DNA of 12,413 bases from Kiritimatiellia bacterium (GTDB lineage Bacteria > Verrucomicrobiota > Kiritimatiellia > RFP12 > UBA1067): the NCBI GenBank assembly GCA_017999015.1, contig JAGOBZ010000048.1, forward strand, positions 1-12,413, in the 5' to 3' direction. Position 1 is the stretch's first letter. Every line of letters begins with the position of its first letter. A model generated the notes under the pieces. That model was given only the letters and a program-made list of their open reading frames with translations. It did not search any database and was not told where the DNA came from. Below, piece by piece: positions 1 through 6,392 of this stretch. A program made the translations under genes and the position numbers.

Positions 1-36
1 TTCATTATCATACCGTCATTCATTACCCGTTTTCGA

Positions 37-64
37 TTGCCGGAACCATGCGAGGACGTATGAG
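37..64 (+). promoter_or_regulatory. Possible sigma70-type promoter for the ferredoxin gene
   Basis: A TTGCCG hexamer (37-42) and a TATGAG hexamer (59-64) are separated by 16 bp. Each matches the sigma70 consensus at four of six positions. A transcript starting about 7 nt further on would have a leader of roughly 20 nt holding the ribosome binding site. This is a pattern match only, and chance hits are common. Confidence 0.25.
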
Positions 65-78
65 CCGGCCGAACACCA

Positions 79-85
79 GAAGGAG
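79..85 (+). promoter_or_regulatory. Ribosome binding site of the ferredoxin gene
   Basis: The sequence GAAGGAG ends 6 nt before the ATG at 92. It is a strong Shine-Dalgarno match and supports this start for a gene only 56 codons long. Confidence 0.75.
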
Positions 86-91
86 TACACC

Positions 92-262
92 ATGGCTTAT
101 CAGATTACCGACGTGTGCGTGGCCTGCGGTCTGTGCAAAGATGCCTGCCCCGTCGAGGCGATCAGCGAGGGCTCGCCCATCTACACGATCGATCCCGACA
201 AGTGCATCGATTGCGGTGCGTGCGCCGGCGAGTGCCCGAACGAGGCGATCATCGCAGGCTGA
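92..262 (+). CDS. 2[4Fe-4S] ferredoxin, clostridial type, 56 aa
   Basis: A small soluble electron carrier expected to pass low-potential electrons between cytoplasmic redox enzymes. The 56-residue product carries two complete CxxCxxCxxxCP motifs: Cys9, 12, 15 and 19, and Cys38, 41, 44 and 48, each followed by Pro. This is the ligand set for two [4Fe-4S] cubanes in the pseudo-twofold arrangement of clostridial ferredoxins, and the length matches that family (about 55 residues). There is no signal peptide and no extra domain. The start is fixed by a GAAGGAG ribosome binding site 6 nt upstream, and a strong terminator begins 20 nt after the stop. It therefore looks like a single-gene, probably well expressed unit. 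Its partner enzyme is not in the window, so the pathway served cannot be named. Confidence 0.95.
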   Translation: MAYQITDVCVACGLCKDACPVEAISEGSPIYTIDPDKCIDCGACAGECPNEAIIAG

Positions 263-281
263 TCGGCCCGTTGACGTCCAT

Positions 282-312
282 GCGGCAGGAGCAATCCTGC
301 CGCCTTTTTTTT
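282..312 (+). terminator. Strong intrinsic terminator after the ferredoxin gene
   Basis: A perfect 9-bp GC-rich stem (282-290 with 295-303) closes on a GCAA tetraloop of the stable GNRA class, and is followed by C and then eight consecutive T residues (305-312). It is a textbook rho-independent terminator for the ferredoxin transcript. It ends only 10 nt before the start codon of the next gene. Confidence 0.92.
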
Positions 313-322
313 GTGGTCCTTT

Positions 323-1849
323 ATGCGAATCGCGATCGTTTCAGACCTGCATGCCAACCTGACGGCCTGGAAAACCGTGCTGGCCGATCTGGCAGACCTG
401 AAGGCCGAGCAGATCATCTGCCTGGGCGACGTCGTGGGCTACGGGCCGCATCCGGTTGAACTGCTGGAGTCCGTCTACAGCGTGGTGAATGTCACCCTGA
501 TGGGCAACCACGACGCGGCCGTGTGCGGCCGGCTGCCGACCGACACCTTTTCACCGCGCGCCGCTTCGGCCGTGGCCCGCCACCGCGAGTTGTTGGCCCC
601 CGCCGCGATTGAATGGCTGACGCGGCTTCCGCTGACCTACGAAGGCCCCGGCTTCCGCTGTGCGCACGGCGAGTTTTCTGAGCCTGATGTGTTTCATTAT
701 ATCGTCGCGCCCGAGGACGCCCTGCCCTCCTGGCGCGCCACCCCCGAACAGTTGCTCTTTGTGGGCCATTCGCACCTGCCCGGCATCTACGTGATCGGCG
801 AGAGCGGCGTGCCTCATTTTGTCGAACCGTTTGATTTCGAACTGGAGCCGGGTAAACGTTACCTCATCAATCCGGGCAGTGTCGGTTATCCGCGCGTGGG
901 CGACCGCCGTTCCTCCTACTGCATTTACGACGATGTTTCGCGTTCAATCCTCTTCCGTCAATTGCCGTTCGACACCGCCTCCTACCGGGCTGCCATGCAC
1001 GGCGTCGGAATGGATGATGACCCTTGGGTGCAACAAAAGGCCGCACAGCAGCATTTGCCGGCACTGCGCGACACGCCAAAGTTTGGCAAAGTTCAACCCC
1101 AACCTGTCGCGCCGCGCGATACGCGGACAGAAGTCGCGCCCGCTGCCGCCGCAGCGCGGGCCCTTCCTTTTCCCCCGCGCCGGAGAGGCCGACTGCTTGC
1201 TATGAGCGCACTTATCGCGGGTGTGGTCTTGATCTCAGGGCTGGCCGCCTTCCGCGCCGGTCGCACCAGCAGCCAGCCGCAACTCGCCATTTCAGTGCCG
1301 CCTTACGATCCTCCATCCTTAGCGGCCTATCCGCTCGTGCCGCACGACAAGAACCTGCTCCCGCTCCTGCCGCCCACATTGGACGGTAACGGCCGTCTGG
1401 AAGGCTGGCGCTACGCATTTGAGGACCGGAGCAGACAGACCTTCAGCACGGGTTTGCGCGACAGCAAAACAACACTGCTTATCATAAACACTTCTGCCTG
1501 CAAGGCACAGGTGGAGTCGCCTCTGATTAATCTGGCAGGCACCGGCCTGCGCAAGGTCCGGATGCGCGGACGTATCAGAAAACCCGAGCCGTTCGCCGGC
1601 ACTGTCTTTTATCAGGTGGTGCTGTACATCGCCGCACCGGATGGTTCGCCGCGCCAAGTAGCGGTTATCCCTCACGAAATGCGGAGTGCCAAACGCAAAT
1701 TGTCGCCGCCGGGCGCGGAACGCGATGTGTCCATCAAACTCCGCGAGCAGATCACGCATCTGCGGTTCCGCATCGAGGCAGACTTCACGGGAACGCTGGA
1801 AATCGAACAGCCGTTTCTGACCGCCGATCTCAAGGAGGGCCGTCCATGA
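323..1849 (+). CDS. Calcineurin-like metallophosphatase with membrane anchor and extracytoplasmic beta domain
   Basis: The N-terminal 240 or so residues are a YfcE/MJ0936-type metallophosphoesterase. The dimetal motifs are all present: SDLH (Asp8, His10), GD (Asp36), GNHD (61-64), CAHG (His115) and GHSH (148-151), followed by the INPGSVG signature near 182-188. Family members hydrolyse phosphomonoesters or phosphodiesters using Mn2+ or similar metals; the substrate here is unknown. After an Ala/Pro-rich linker, a basic stretch (RRRGR, 286-290) precedes one hydrophobic helix (about 291-310). The charge pattern predicts phosphatase inside and C-terminus outside. Residues about 355-508 are beta-rich and look like a galactose-binding-type jelly roll, which is a tentative reading. 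The start is the ATG opening the first beta strand; a TTG four codons earlier is possible. No Shine-Dalgarno is visible. The stop overlaps the next start as ATGA. Confidence 0.85.
   Translation: MRIAIVSDLHANLTAWKTVLADLADLKAEQIICLGDVVGYGPHPVELLESVYSVVNVTLMGNHDAAVCGRLPTDTFSPRAASAVARHRELLAPAAIEWLTRLPLTYEGPGFRCAHGEFSEPDVFHYIVAPEDALPSWRATPEQLLFVGHSHLPGIYVIGESGVPHFVEPFDFELEPGKRYLINPGSVGYPRVGDRRSSYCIYDDVSRSILFRQLPFDTASYRAAMHGVGMDDDPWVQQKAAQQHLPALRDTPKFGKVQPQPVAPRDTRTEVAPAAAAARALPFPPRRRGRLLAMSALIAGVVLISGLAAFRAGRTSSQPQLAISVPPYDPPSLAAYPLVPHDKNLLPLLPPTLDGNGRLEGWRYAFEDRSRQTFSTGLRDSKTTLLIINTSACKAQVESPLINLAGTGLRKVRMRGRIRKPEPFAGTVFYQVVLYIAAPDGSPRQVAVIPHEMRSAKRKLSPPGAERDVSIKLREQITHLRFRIEADFTGTLEIEQPFLTADLKEGRP
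1833..1838 (+). promoter_or_regulatory. Ribosome binding site of the exonuclease gene
   Basis: A perfect AGGAGG lies 7 nt before the ATG at 1846, inside the last codons of the phosphatase gene. With the ATGA overlap it indicates translational coupling or efficient re-initiation. Confidence 0.8.
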
Positions 1850-2712
1850 TCAAGAATATCGCAAACGAGGTGTGGGCCTATGATTGCGAGTGGGTGCCGG
1901 ACCTGCGCGCCGGCCGTCTGGTTTACGGCTTGCCCGAAGACCTGCCCGACAGCGAGGTGCTGCGCGTGATGTGGGAACAAGGTGGCGCCACGCCGGAAAA
2001 TCCGATGCCCTTCCTGCGCACCGTGGTCTGCCGAGTGGTTTCGATCGCGACCGTCATCCGCCGGACCCTCAAGAACGGCGAGGTGCAGCTCTTTCTCTCA
2101 ACGCTGCCCGAAGCACCGGACGACACCGCGCAGGACGAGCCCTACATCCTGCGCCGCTTCTTGGCCGACGGCGTGGGCGCACGCCAACCGCAGCTCGTGG
2201 GATTCAACTCGCGTAACGCCGACCTGCGCATCCTGACGCAGCGCGCCATCGTGAACGGTCTGTCACTTAAGCACCTGTGCGAGCGCCTGGACGCCAAGCC
2301 GTGGGAGAGCAACGACATCGACCTGATGGATCTGGTCGCCGGCTTTGGCAAGTCTTACGCTGTCTCGCTGCACGAGATCGCCACCCTCTGCGGCATCCCC
2401 GGTAAACTGGACACGACCGGCGACGACGTCTGCGGCCTCTGGTACCGCGGTGAGCGCCGCAAGATCGTCGAGTATAACGCCTTCGACGCGCTCACCACCT
2501 ACCTCGTGTGGCTGCGGCTGGCCCACTTCTCCGGCTGCTTCACAGCCGACGGCTACGTCGCTGAACAGCGCCGCGTCGTGCGTCTGCTGGACGAGCGGAT
2601 TGCGCGCCCGGAAGACGCATACCTGCGCGTTTTCCGCGATGCCTGGCGCGGGTTGAAAGCCCGCACCGGACAGCTCGGCGACGGCGTCTTCACGGACGCA
2701 GAGACGCATTAG
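1846..2712 (+). CDS. Predicted 3'-5' exonuclease of the PolB-like family (DnaQ fold)
   Basis: 288 aa, resembling the Pfam family of predicted 3'-5' exonucleases related to the proofreading domain of DNA polymerase B (PF10108). The DEDDy-type motifs are recognisable. Exo I is YDCEWVPD, with Asp13 and Glu15. Exo II is GFNSRNADLRIL, with Asn121 and Asp126. Exo III is YNAFDALTTY, with Tyr210 and Asp214. The block containing IDLMDL and SLHEIATLCGIPGK (158-187) is also typical of the family. These enzymes should remove nucleotides from 3' ends with two metal ions, but no polymerase domain is attached and the substrate is unknown. The start overlaps the stop of the phosphatase gene (ATGA) and has an AGGAGG site, so the two genes form an operon. 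The gene ends 12 bp before the convergent lpxA stop with no clear terminator between them. Confidence 0.85.
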   Translation: MIKNIANEVWAYDCEWVPDLRAGRLVYGLPEDLPDSEVLRVMWEQGGATPENPMPFLRTVVCRVVSIATVIRRTLKNGEVQLFLSTLPEAPDDTAQDEPYILRRFLADGVGARQPQLVGFNSRNADLRILTQRAIVNGLSLKHLCERLDAKPWESNDIDLMDLVAGFGKSYAVSLHEIATLCGIPGKLDTTGDDVCGLWYRGERRKIVEYNAFDALTTYLVWLRLAHFSGCFTADGYVAEQRRVVRLLDERIARPEDAYLRVFRDAWRGLKARTGQLGDGVFTDAETH

Positions 2713-2724
2713 CGCCGTTGCCGC

Positions 2725-3504
2725 TCAATGCACGCCGCGCTGGCTCGTCTGGTAGAACTCAACCAGCCGGCGCACCTCCGGCAGATCGACCACCTCGTAT
2801 TTAATGCGCTCCAGCGCTTGGGTGCGGTTGAGACCCTCGCGGTAGATCAGTTTGAACGCCTCTTTCAGCGCGCTGCGCACCTCGGCCGAAAACCCGGAGC
2901 GTTGCAGGCCGACCACGTTGGGACCCACGACGCGCGGCCCTTCGTCCGTCATATCAACCACCATGTAAGGCGGACAATCCTGACGGATCTTGGTGGCGCC
3001 TCCGATCATCGCGAAGGTGCCGACGCGGCAGAACTGGTGCACGCCCGCCATGCCGCCGAGAACCGCATGATCCTCGATCGTGACCTCGCCGGCCAGCGTC
3101 GCCAAATTGGACATGATCACGTCGTTGCCGACATTGCAGCCGTGCGCGATGTGGCAATAGGCCATGACCAGACAGCGCTGCCCCACGCGCGTGACCTCAC
3201 CCGGCTTCGTACCGAGATGCACCGTGGAAAACTCACGCAGCACCGTGTCGTCACCGATCTCGGCATAGGTGATGTCGCCCTCTTTGTACTTGAGGTCCTG
3301 CGTCTTCATGCCGACACAGGCAAAGGGGAAAATCTGGCAGCGCTGGCCGATCGCGGTGTGGCCGCTGACAAACGCATGCGCCTGGACTTCGGTGCCGGCC
3401 CCGATCGTGACGTGCGGGCCGATGATCGCGTACGGACCGACTGTTACGTCACCGTCCAATTTCGCCTGAGGATCCACAATCGCGGTCGGATGAATCGTCG
3501 CCAT
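2725..3504 (-). CDS. lpxA: UDP-N-acetylglucosamine O-acyltransferase LpxA
   Basis: Catalyses the first step of lipid A synthesis, transfer of a 3-hydroxyacyl chain from acyl carrier protein to the 3-OH of UDP-GlcNAc in the cytoplasm. The 259-residue product is close to the 262 of E. coli LpxA. It has the hexapeptide repeats of a left-handed beta-helix from about residue 4 to 185, then a helical C-terminal domain. By eye it aligns without gaps to E. coli over the core with an offset of four: HIAH (118-121) supplies His121, equivalent to catalytic His125, and VHQF (155-158) and QDLKY (69-73) are conserved. Gly169 matches E. coli Gly173, the acyl-chain ruler, which hints at a long hydroxyacyl donor. 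The start at 3504 is chosen over an upstream in-frame ATG because AAGGAG lies 7 nt before it. It follows the LptF/LptG-family gene by 34 bp, probably in one operon. Confidence 0.95.
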   Translation of the reverse strand: MATIHPTAIVDPQAKLDGDVTVGPYAIIGPHVTIGAGTEVQAHAFVSGHTAIGQRCQIFPFACVGMKTQDLKYKEGDITYAEIGDDTVLREFSTVHLGTKPGEVTRVGQRCLVMAYCHIAHGCNVGNDVIMSNLATLAGEVTIEDHAVLGGMAGVHQFCRVGTFAMIGGATKIRQDCPPYMVVDMTDEGPRVVGPNVVGLQRSGFSAEVRSALKEAFKLIYREGLNRTQALERIKYEVVDLPEVRRLVEFYQTSQRGVH

Positions 3505-3511
3505 GCTTGTA

Positions 3512-3517
3512 CTCCTT
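3512..3517 (-). promoter_or_regulatory. Ribosome binding site that fixes the lpxA start
   Basis: On the minus strand AAGGAG stands 7 nt before the ATG at 3504. The alternative in-frame ATG at 3537 would add 11 residues that do not resemble LpxA and would overlap the end of the upstream gene. Confidence 0.8.
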
Positions 3518-3538
3518 GTCTTGCCATACGCGGGCATA

Positions 3539-4630
3539 CTAAAGATTCTTCGGAATCAGATAGCTCACCAGAATGCCACAGATCACCACGGGCAGCCAGA
3601 TGAGAACGTAAGGACGGGCCCAGTCATGCTTGTCCATCGACTGGAATAAAATCACGAAAAGATAGTACGCCATCGCGACCACGAGGCTGATGGCCATGCC
3701 GATCGTCGATTCTTTACGGTGCGAGCGTATCCCAAGCGGCACACCGACCAGCACGAAGCAGATTGAGGCACATGCGTAGACCAGGCGGATCTGGTATTCC
3801 GTGCGATGAACGCTCAGCAATTTGCGCTGCACGGCGCGCGGCAGCGCTTTGTCGTTTACACGCAGATCCTTGATTGCCGCGCGCAGCTCATGAAATCGGA
3901 AATCTTTCTCCTTGCGCTTGTAGGCACGTTGGCGCATGGCGTCCGGGATCACATGATGGAAGCGGGTCGCCGACGCGACCCCCGGCCGCCCGACTTCGAT
4001 GGGATCGACGCGCACGTCATACATGTCCAGCACGATATCGGCGCCGTTGGTCGAGACCAACGCCTTCGCGGCGCGGATTTCGCGGGTGACCTCCTCGCGG
4101 CTGTAATCGAAAACCAACAGGTCGTGCAACCAATTCCCCTCTTTGCGCTCAAAGAATATTTTGAGCTTGGGGAAATCATCGATCATGCGGCCGGGCTCCA
4201 GCAGGTCGAGGCCGACATCAACACTGATTAAGGCTTTCAGATTGCGCCGCACATCGTGACTGCGGGGCACCACCTCGTTGTTGATATAGAAACCCAACAG
4301 GGTACAACACAGACCGGCCAGCGCCGGCCACCGCATGACATGCAGCAGATTCACGCCGCACGCGCGCATCGCCGCGATCTCGCTATCCGCCGACAGACGG
4401 CTGAAGACCAGGAGCGCGCTGACCAGCAAGGCGATCGGCACTGTAAGCGTCAGCGTTTCCGGCAAGCCCACCAGCAAAAAAAGACCGATCGCGCGCAACG
4501 GCAGCCCTTCGATCAGCAAACGTGTGATCCGCACCAGAAGGCCGATTGTCAGCACGAACGACAGCACCAGCCACGCCAGGAAGAACGCGGCCAGGAAGGC
4601 TTGCAAAACATATCGCTCAATGATCTTCAT
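3539..4630 (-). CDS. LptF/LptG-family LPS export permease (YjgP/YjgQ)
   Basis: A transmembrane subunit of the Lpt ABC exporter that lifts LPS out of the inner membrane for delivery across the periplasm. The 363-residue protein has the family layout: three N-terminal helices (about 12-33, 46-76 and 100-120), a periplasmic domain of about 150 residues, and three C-terminal helices (about 281-300, 308-329 and 340-358). The opening MKIIERYVLQAFL and the segment RLSADSEIAAMRACGV (78-93) between helices 2 and 3, the expected contact with the LptB ATPase, are characteristic. LptF and LptG are homologous and I cannot tell which this is; no second copy is present here, so the partner should lie elsewhere. 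It precedes lpxA by 34 bp, an LPS-export and lipid A-synthesis pairing. No Shine-Dalgarno is visible, and the start lies 18 nt behind a terminator hairpin. Confidence 0.92.
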   Translation of the reverse strand: MKIIERYVLQAFLAAFFLAWLVLSFVLTIGLLVRITRLLIEGLPLRAIGLFLLVGLPETLTLTVPIALLVSALLVFSRLSADSEIAAMRACGVNLLHVMRWPALAGLCCTLLGFYINNEVVPRSHDVRRNLKALISVDVGLDLLEPGRMIDDFPKLKIFFERKEGNWLHDLLVFDYSREEVTREIRAAKALVSTNGADIVLDMYDVRVDPIEVGRPGVASATRFHHVIPDAMRQRAYKRKEKDFRFHELRAAIKDLRVNDKALPRAVQRKLLSVHRTEYQIRLVYACASICFVLVGVPLGIRSHRKESTIGMAISLVVAMAYYLFVILFQSMDKHDWARPYVLIWLPVVICGILVSYLIPKNL

Positions 4631-4638
4631 TGCGCCGA

Positions 4639-4647
4639 ATCATAACA
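4639..4647 (-). promoter_or_regulatory. Possible extended -10 promoter for the LptF/LptG-family gene
   Basis: Reading the minus strand, TGtTATGAT occurs directly after the terminator hairpin: a TGn extension plus TATGAT, five of six to the sigma70 -10 consensus. No convincing -35 is seen; that position falls inside the hairpin. Only 8 nt separate it from the ATG, so transcription would begin within a nucleotide or two of the start codon and give a leaderless mRNA, consistent with the lack of a ribosome binding site. Confidence 0.35.
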
Positions 4648-4685
4648 AAAGGCCGACAAAGAAACCACGGTTTCCTTGCGGCCTT
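4647..4685 (-). terminator. Intrinsic terminator between the OmpA-like gene and the LptF/LptG-family gene
   Basis: On the minus strand AAGGCCG pairs with CGGCCTT (4679-4685 with 4649-4655). A second inner stem, CAAGGAAAC with GTTTCTTTG, has one G-T wobble and a CGTG loop. Together they make about 16 bp with one bulged base, followed by a TTTTGTT tail. It sits 31 nt after the OmpA-like stop. The U tract is short, so read-through into the next gene is possible. Confidence 0.75.
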
Positions 4686-4716
4686 CTATCATGCGCTCCG
4701 AATACCGAACAATACG

Positions 4717-6078
4717 TTACGGATTCACATACTTAATCTTGTCGGCGTTCGTACCGGCACCGCGAATATAGATCTCCACGCGGCGGTTCTCCGGATTGCC
4801 GTTGACCAGATCGGGCTGCACCTTGGGACGGCTGAAGCCATAGCCGCGCGGCGTCAGGCGGCTGTCCGCCACGCCCTTGCCGACCATGTAGGATTTCACA
4901 GCCTGCGCACGGCGTTCGGAAAGATCCTGATTGTACTTCTCGCTGGAACGGGTTCGGCGGTCCGCGTGGCCTTCGATCACCGCCGTGGCCTGCGGATTAC
5001 GCTGCAGCACACGCACCACCTGGCCGATCTCGTCGAAGTACTCCGGCTTGATCACCGTAGTGTCGTAGTCGAACTGAATATAGACCTCGAAAAGCATCAG
5101 GTCGTCAGACGGATCGAGGGGGTTAGTATGGTCTTCGATCACCTCATGGCCGTCTGCCACGCCGCCTTTGTCCGTGTCGCGGTCGAGCGGGTTGGTCTTG
5201 TAGGTGAAAACTTCCTGCCCGTCTTTGAGCCCGTCAAAATCGGTGTCGGGATTGAGCGGGTTGGTCTTGTACACCTTGACCTCATCGCCGTCCGTCAGCC
5301 CGTCGCCGTCCGTATCCTTGTTGAAAGGATCCGTGCCGAGCTTCGCCTCTTCGTCGTCGGTCAGCCCGTCGCCGTCGGAATCCTTCGGCAACCCGGCCAG
5401 CGCCGCCGCGCCCGCACCCGCACCCGCTCCCGCAGCCGCGGCTGCGCCGCCGAAACGGTAGGCAACGCCTGCGTCAGCCGTGTAGATGAATTCGCAGGTC
5501 TGGTCCAGCGCCATAAACGCGCGGGTGTCGGCACGCAGCGACCAACGGTCATCCAAATGATACATCACGCCCGCACCGACGCGCGGCCCCGAGACGCTGT
5601 ATTCGCTGCCCTCGCAGAACACATTGTCATTGGCCCGGTAGTACCCGAAACCGGCGGTCAGGTAGGGATCGAGACGATTGTAGCGGTTGAAGTGATAAAG
5701 GCCGTCCACAAAGGCACCGCGGATGCTCTGCCCGCCAACGCCGTCATCGTAGCCCAGCCCGCCCCCGACCGAGCTCGAACCGTCAGGGCAACAATAACCA
5801 CTGCTTCCGCCCGCGCCATCATCGCGCCCGTCACGCCCGTTGCTCGTGATGTTCGGCGCCCAAGAGACTCCGCCTTCCACCGACCAGTGCTCGGAGATGT
5901 CGTATCCCAGGCGCAGCAACATATTCAACCCTTCGTCGACCGGCTGATTACCTTCAAAAAACATCATGCCGACACCGGGACTCACATACCAACGGGGCGC
6001 ATCGCCCAGCTCGTCAGCGCGCACAGACGCAAAGGCCGTCAAGGCCAACACACCGGCGAAACAAAGAACTCGCTTCAT
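4717..6078 (-). CDS. OmpA-like outer-membrane protein with thrombospondin type 3 repeats
   Basis: A 453-residue envelope protein predicted to anchor the outer membrane to peptidoglycan. Residues 1-21 form a signal peptide (MKRV, hydrophobic core, probable cleavage after SVRA). About 24-209 look like an OmpA-type beta-barrel ending in VAYRFG. An Ala/Gly linker (210-229) leads to four 22-23-residue thrombospondin type 3 repeats (233-323, DxDGDGLxD pattern), which normally bind calcium; the fourth (DTDKGGVADG) has lost several ligand positions. Residues 329-440 are an OmpA C-terminal domain: FDYDT, GHAD and YNQDLSERRA. Asp373 and Arg390 match the pair that binds diaminopimelate in other OmpA proteins. 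The barrel contains four cysteines, including CysCys at 96-97 in a Gly/Ser/Asp-rich loop. The start at 6078 is favoured over a longer reading because it gives the signal peptide and has AAGGAG 7 nt upstream. Confidence 0.9.
   Translation of the reverse strand: MKRVLCFAGVLALTAFASVRADELGDAPRWYVSPGVGMMFFEGNQPVDEGLNMLLRLGYDISEHWSVEGGVSWAPNITSNGRDGRDDGAGGSSGYCCPDGSSSVGGGLGYDDGVGGQSIRGAFVDGLYHFNRYNRLDPYLTAGFGYYRANDNVFCEGSEYSVSGPRVGAGVMYHLDDRWSLRADTRAFMALDQTCEFIYTADAGVAYRFGGAAAAAGAGAGAGAAALAGLPKDSDGDGLTDDEEAKLGTDPFNKDTDGDGLTDGDEVKVYKTNPLNPDTDFDGLKDGQEVFTYKTNPLDRDTDKGGVADGHEVIEDHTNPLDPSDDLMLFEVYIQFDYDTTVIKPEYFDEIGQVVRVLQRNPQATAVIEGHADRRTRSSEKYNQDLSERRAQAVKSYMVGKGVADSRLTPRGYGFSRPKVQPDLVNGNPENRRVEIYIRGAGTNADKIKYVNP
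5110..5382 (-). repeat. Four tandem thrombospondin type 3 repeats inside the OmpA-like gene
   Basis: These encode residues 233-323 in units of 22, 23, 23 and 23 codons. The DNA itself is repetitive. On the plus strand GAGCGGGTTGGTCTTGTA occurs at 5185-5202 and 5254-5271 (69 bp apart), and GTCAGCCCGTCGCCGTC occurs at 5294-5310 and 5360-5376 (66 bp apart), matching whole repeat lengths. Such direct repeats allow copy-number change by slippage or recombination. Confidence 0.88.
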
Positions 6079-6085
6079 GACAAAT

Positions 6086-6091
6086 CTCCTT
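6086..6091 (-). promoter_or_regulatory. Ribosome binding site that fixes the OmpA-like start
   Basis: AAGGAG on the minus strand, 7 nt before the ATG at 6078. It selects the start that begins with a proper signal peptide rather than the in-frame ATG 19 codons upstream. Confidence 0.8.
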
Positions 6092-6110
6092 TTAACATGA
6101 GGATGTGGAC

Positions 6111-6139
6111 AGTTTACCCCACCTTCCCCGGTCATGCAA
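6111..6139 (-). promoter_or_regulatory. Possible sigma70-type promoter for the OmpA-like gene
   Basis: On the minus strand TTGCAT (6139-6134) and TAAACT (6116-6111) are separated by exactly 17 bp. The -10 matches four and the -35 three of six consensus positions. The expected start near 6104 would give a leader of about 26 nt containing the AAGGAG site. Confidence 0.35.
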
Positions 6140-6187
6140 CACTAAAAGCGTCACATTTCAACAATTTAAGGTTGGCGGGAAAAGCAC

Positions 6188-6217
6188 GGTCCGCCACGTC
6201 CCCCGACGTGGCGGACC
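6188..6217. repeat. Perfect 13-bp inverted repeat with a CCCC loop
   Basis: GGTCCGCCACGTC (6188-6200) is followed by CCCC and its exact reverse complement (6205-6217). The hairpin is very stable on either strand. On the minus strand a short TTTT run follows after five further bases; on the plus strand no T tract follows. It could be a weak or displaced terminator for the transglutaminase-like transcript, a dispersed REP-like palindrome, or a protein-binding site. One copy in one window cannot decide. Confidence 0.8.
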
Positions 6218-6392
6218 TGAGTACATGCCGACACAGCCCGCGCAGTTTACTGCGTTCTTCTGTGCGCACCCCGAATGTCCGATCCTGGCGGCTTTTGGCG
6301 AAAATCCACTGATTTGGACTTGTCACCATCCGGACGGGCTGAATCAACCCGCACGGCTCACGATTTAACTCGCAGGAGCCATGCCAAGCACG

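Larger units (their letters stand above)
6079..6392. other. 314-bp intergenic region between the OmpA-like gene and the transglutaminase-like gene
   Basis: No convincing gene is seen. The OmpA-proximal part holds a ribosome binding site and a possible promoter for that gene. Further along are a perfect 13-bp palindrome (6188-6217), a minor hairpin CGCAG-TTTA-CTGCG (6241-6254), and a 9-bp stem with one mismatch and a 16-nt loop (6351-6359 with 6376-6384) just after the transglutaminase-like stop. The last has no T tract, so it is only a weak candidate for 3'-end formation. A 71-codon minus-strand reading frame (6347-6132) lacks a recognisable family or ribosome binding site and runs through the palindrome; I do not call it a gene. 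Confidence 0.6.

Noticed and set aside
2728..3603. 291-codon open frame on the plus strand opposite lpxA
   Set aside because: lpxA on the minus strand is unambiguous from its catalytic motif and repeats; the plus frame is a shadow.
4630..6312. 560-codon open frame on the plus strand opposite the OmpA-like gene
   Set aside because: It is antisense to a gene with clear signal peptide, repeats and OmpA domain. Its product is His/Arg/Val-rich with no motif, as expected from a GC-rich antisense frame.
6132..6347. 71-codon minus-strand frame in the intergenic region
   Set aside because: No ribosome binding site and no recognisable family, and it runs through a perfect palindrome; left as non-coding, though a remnant cannot be excluded.
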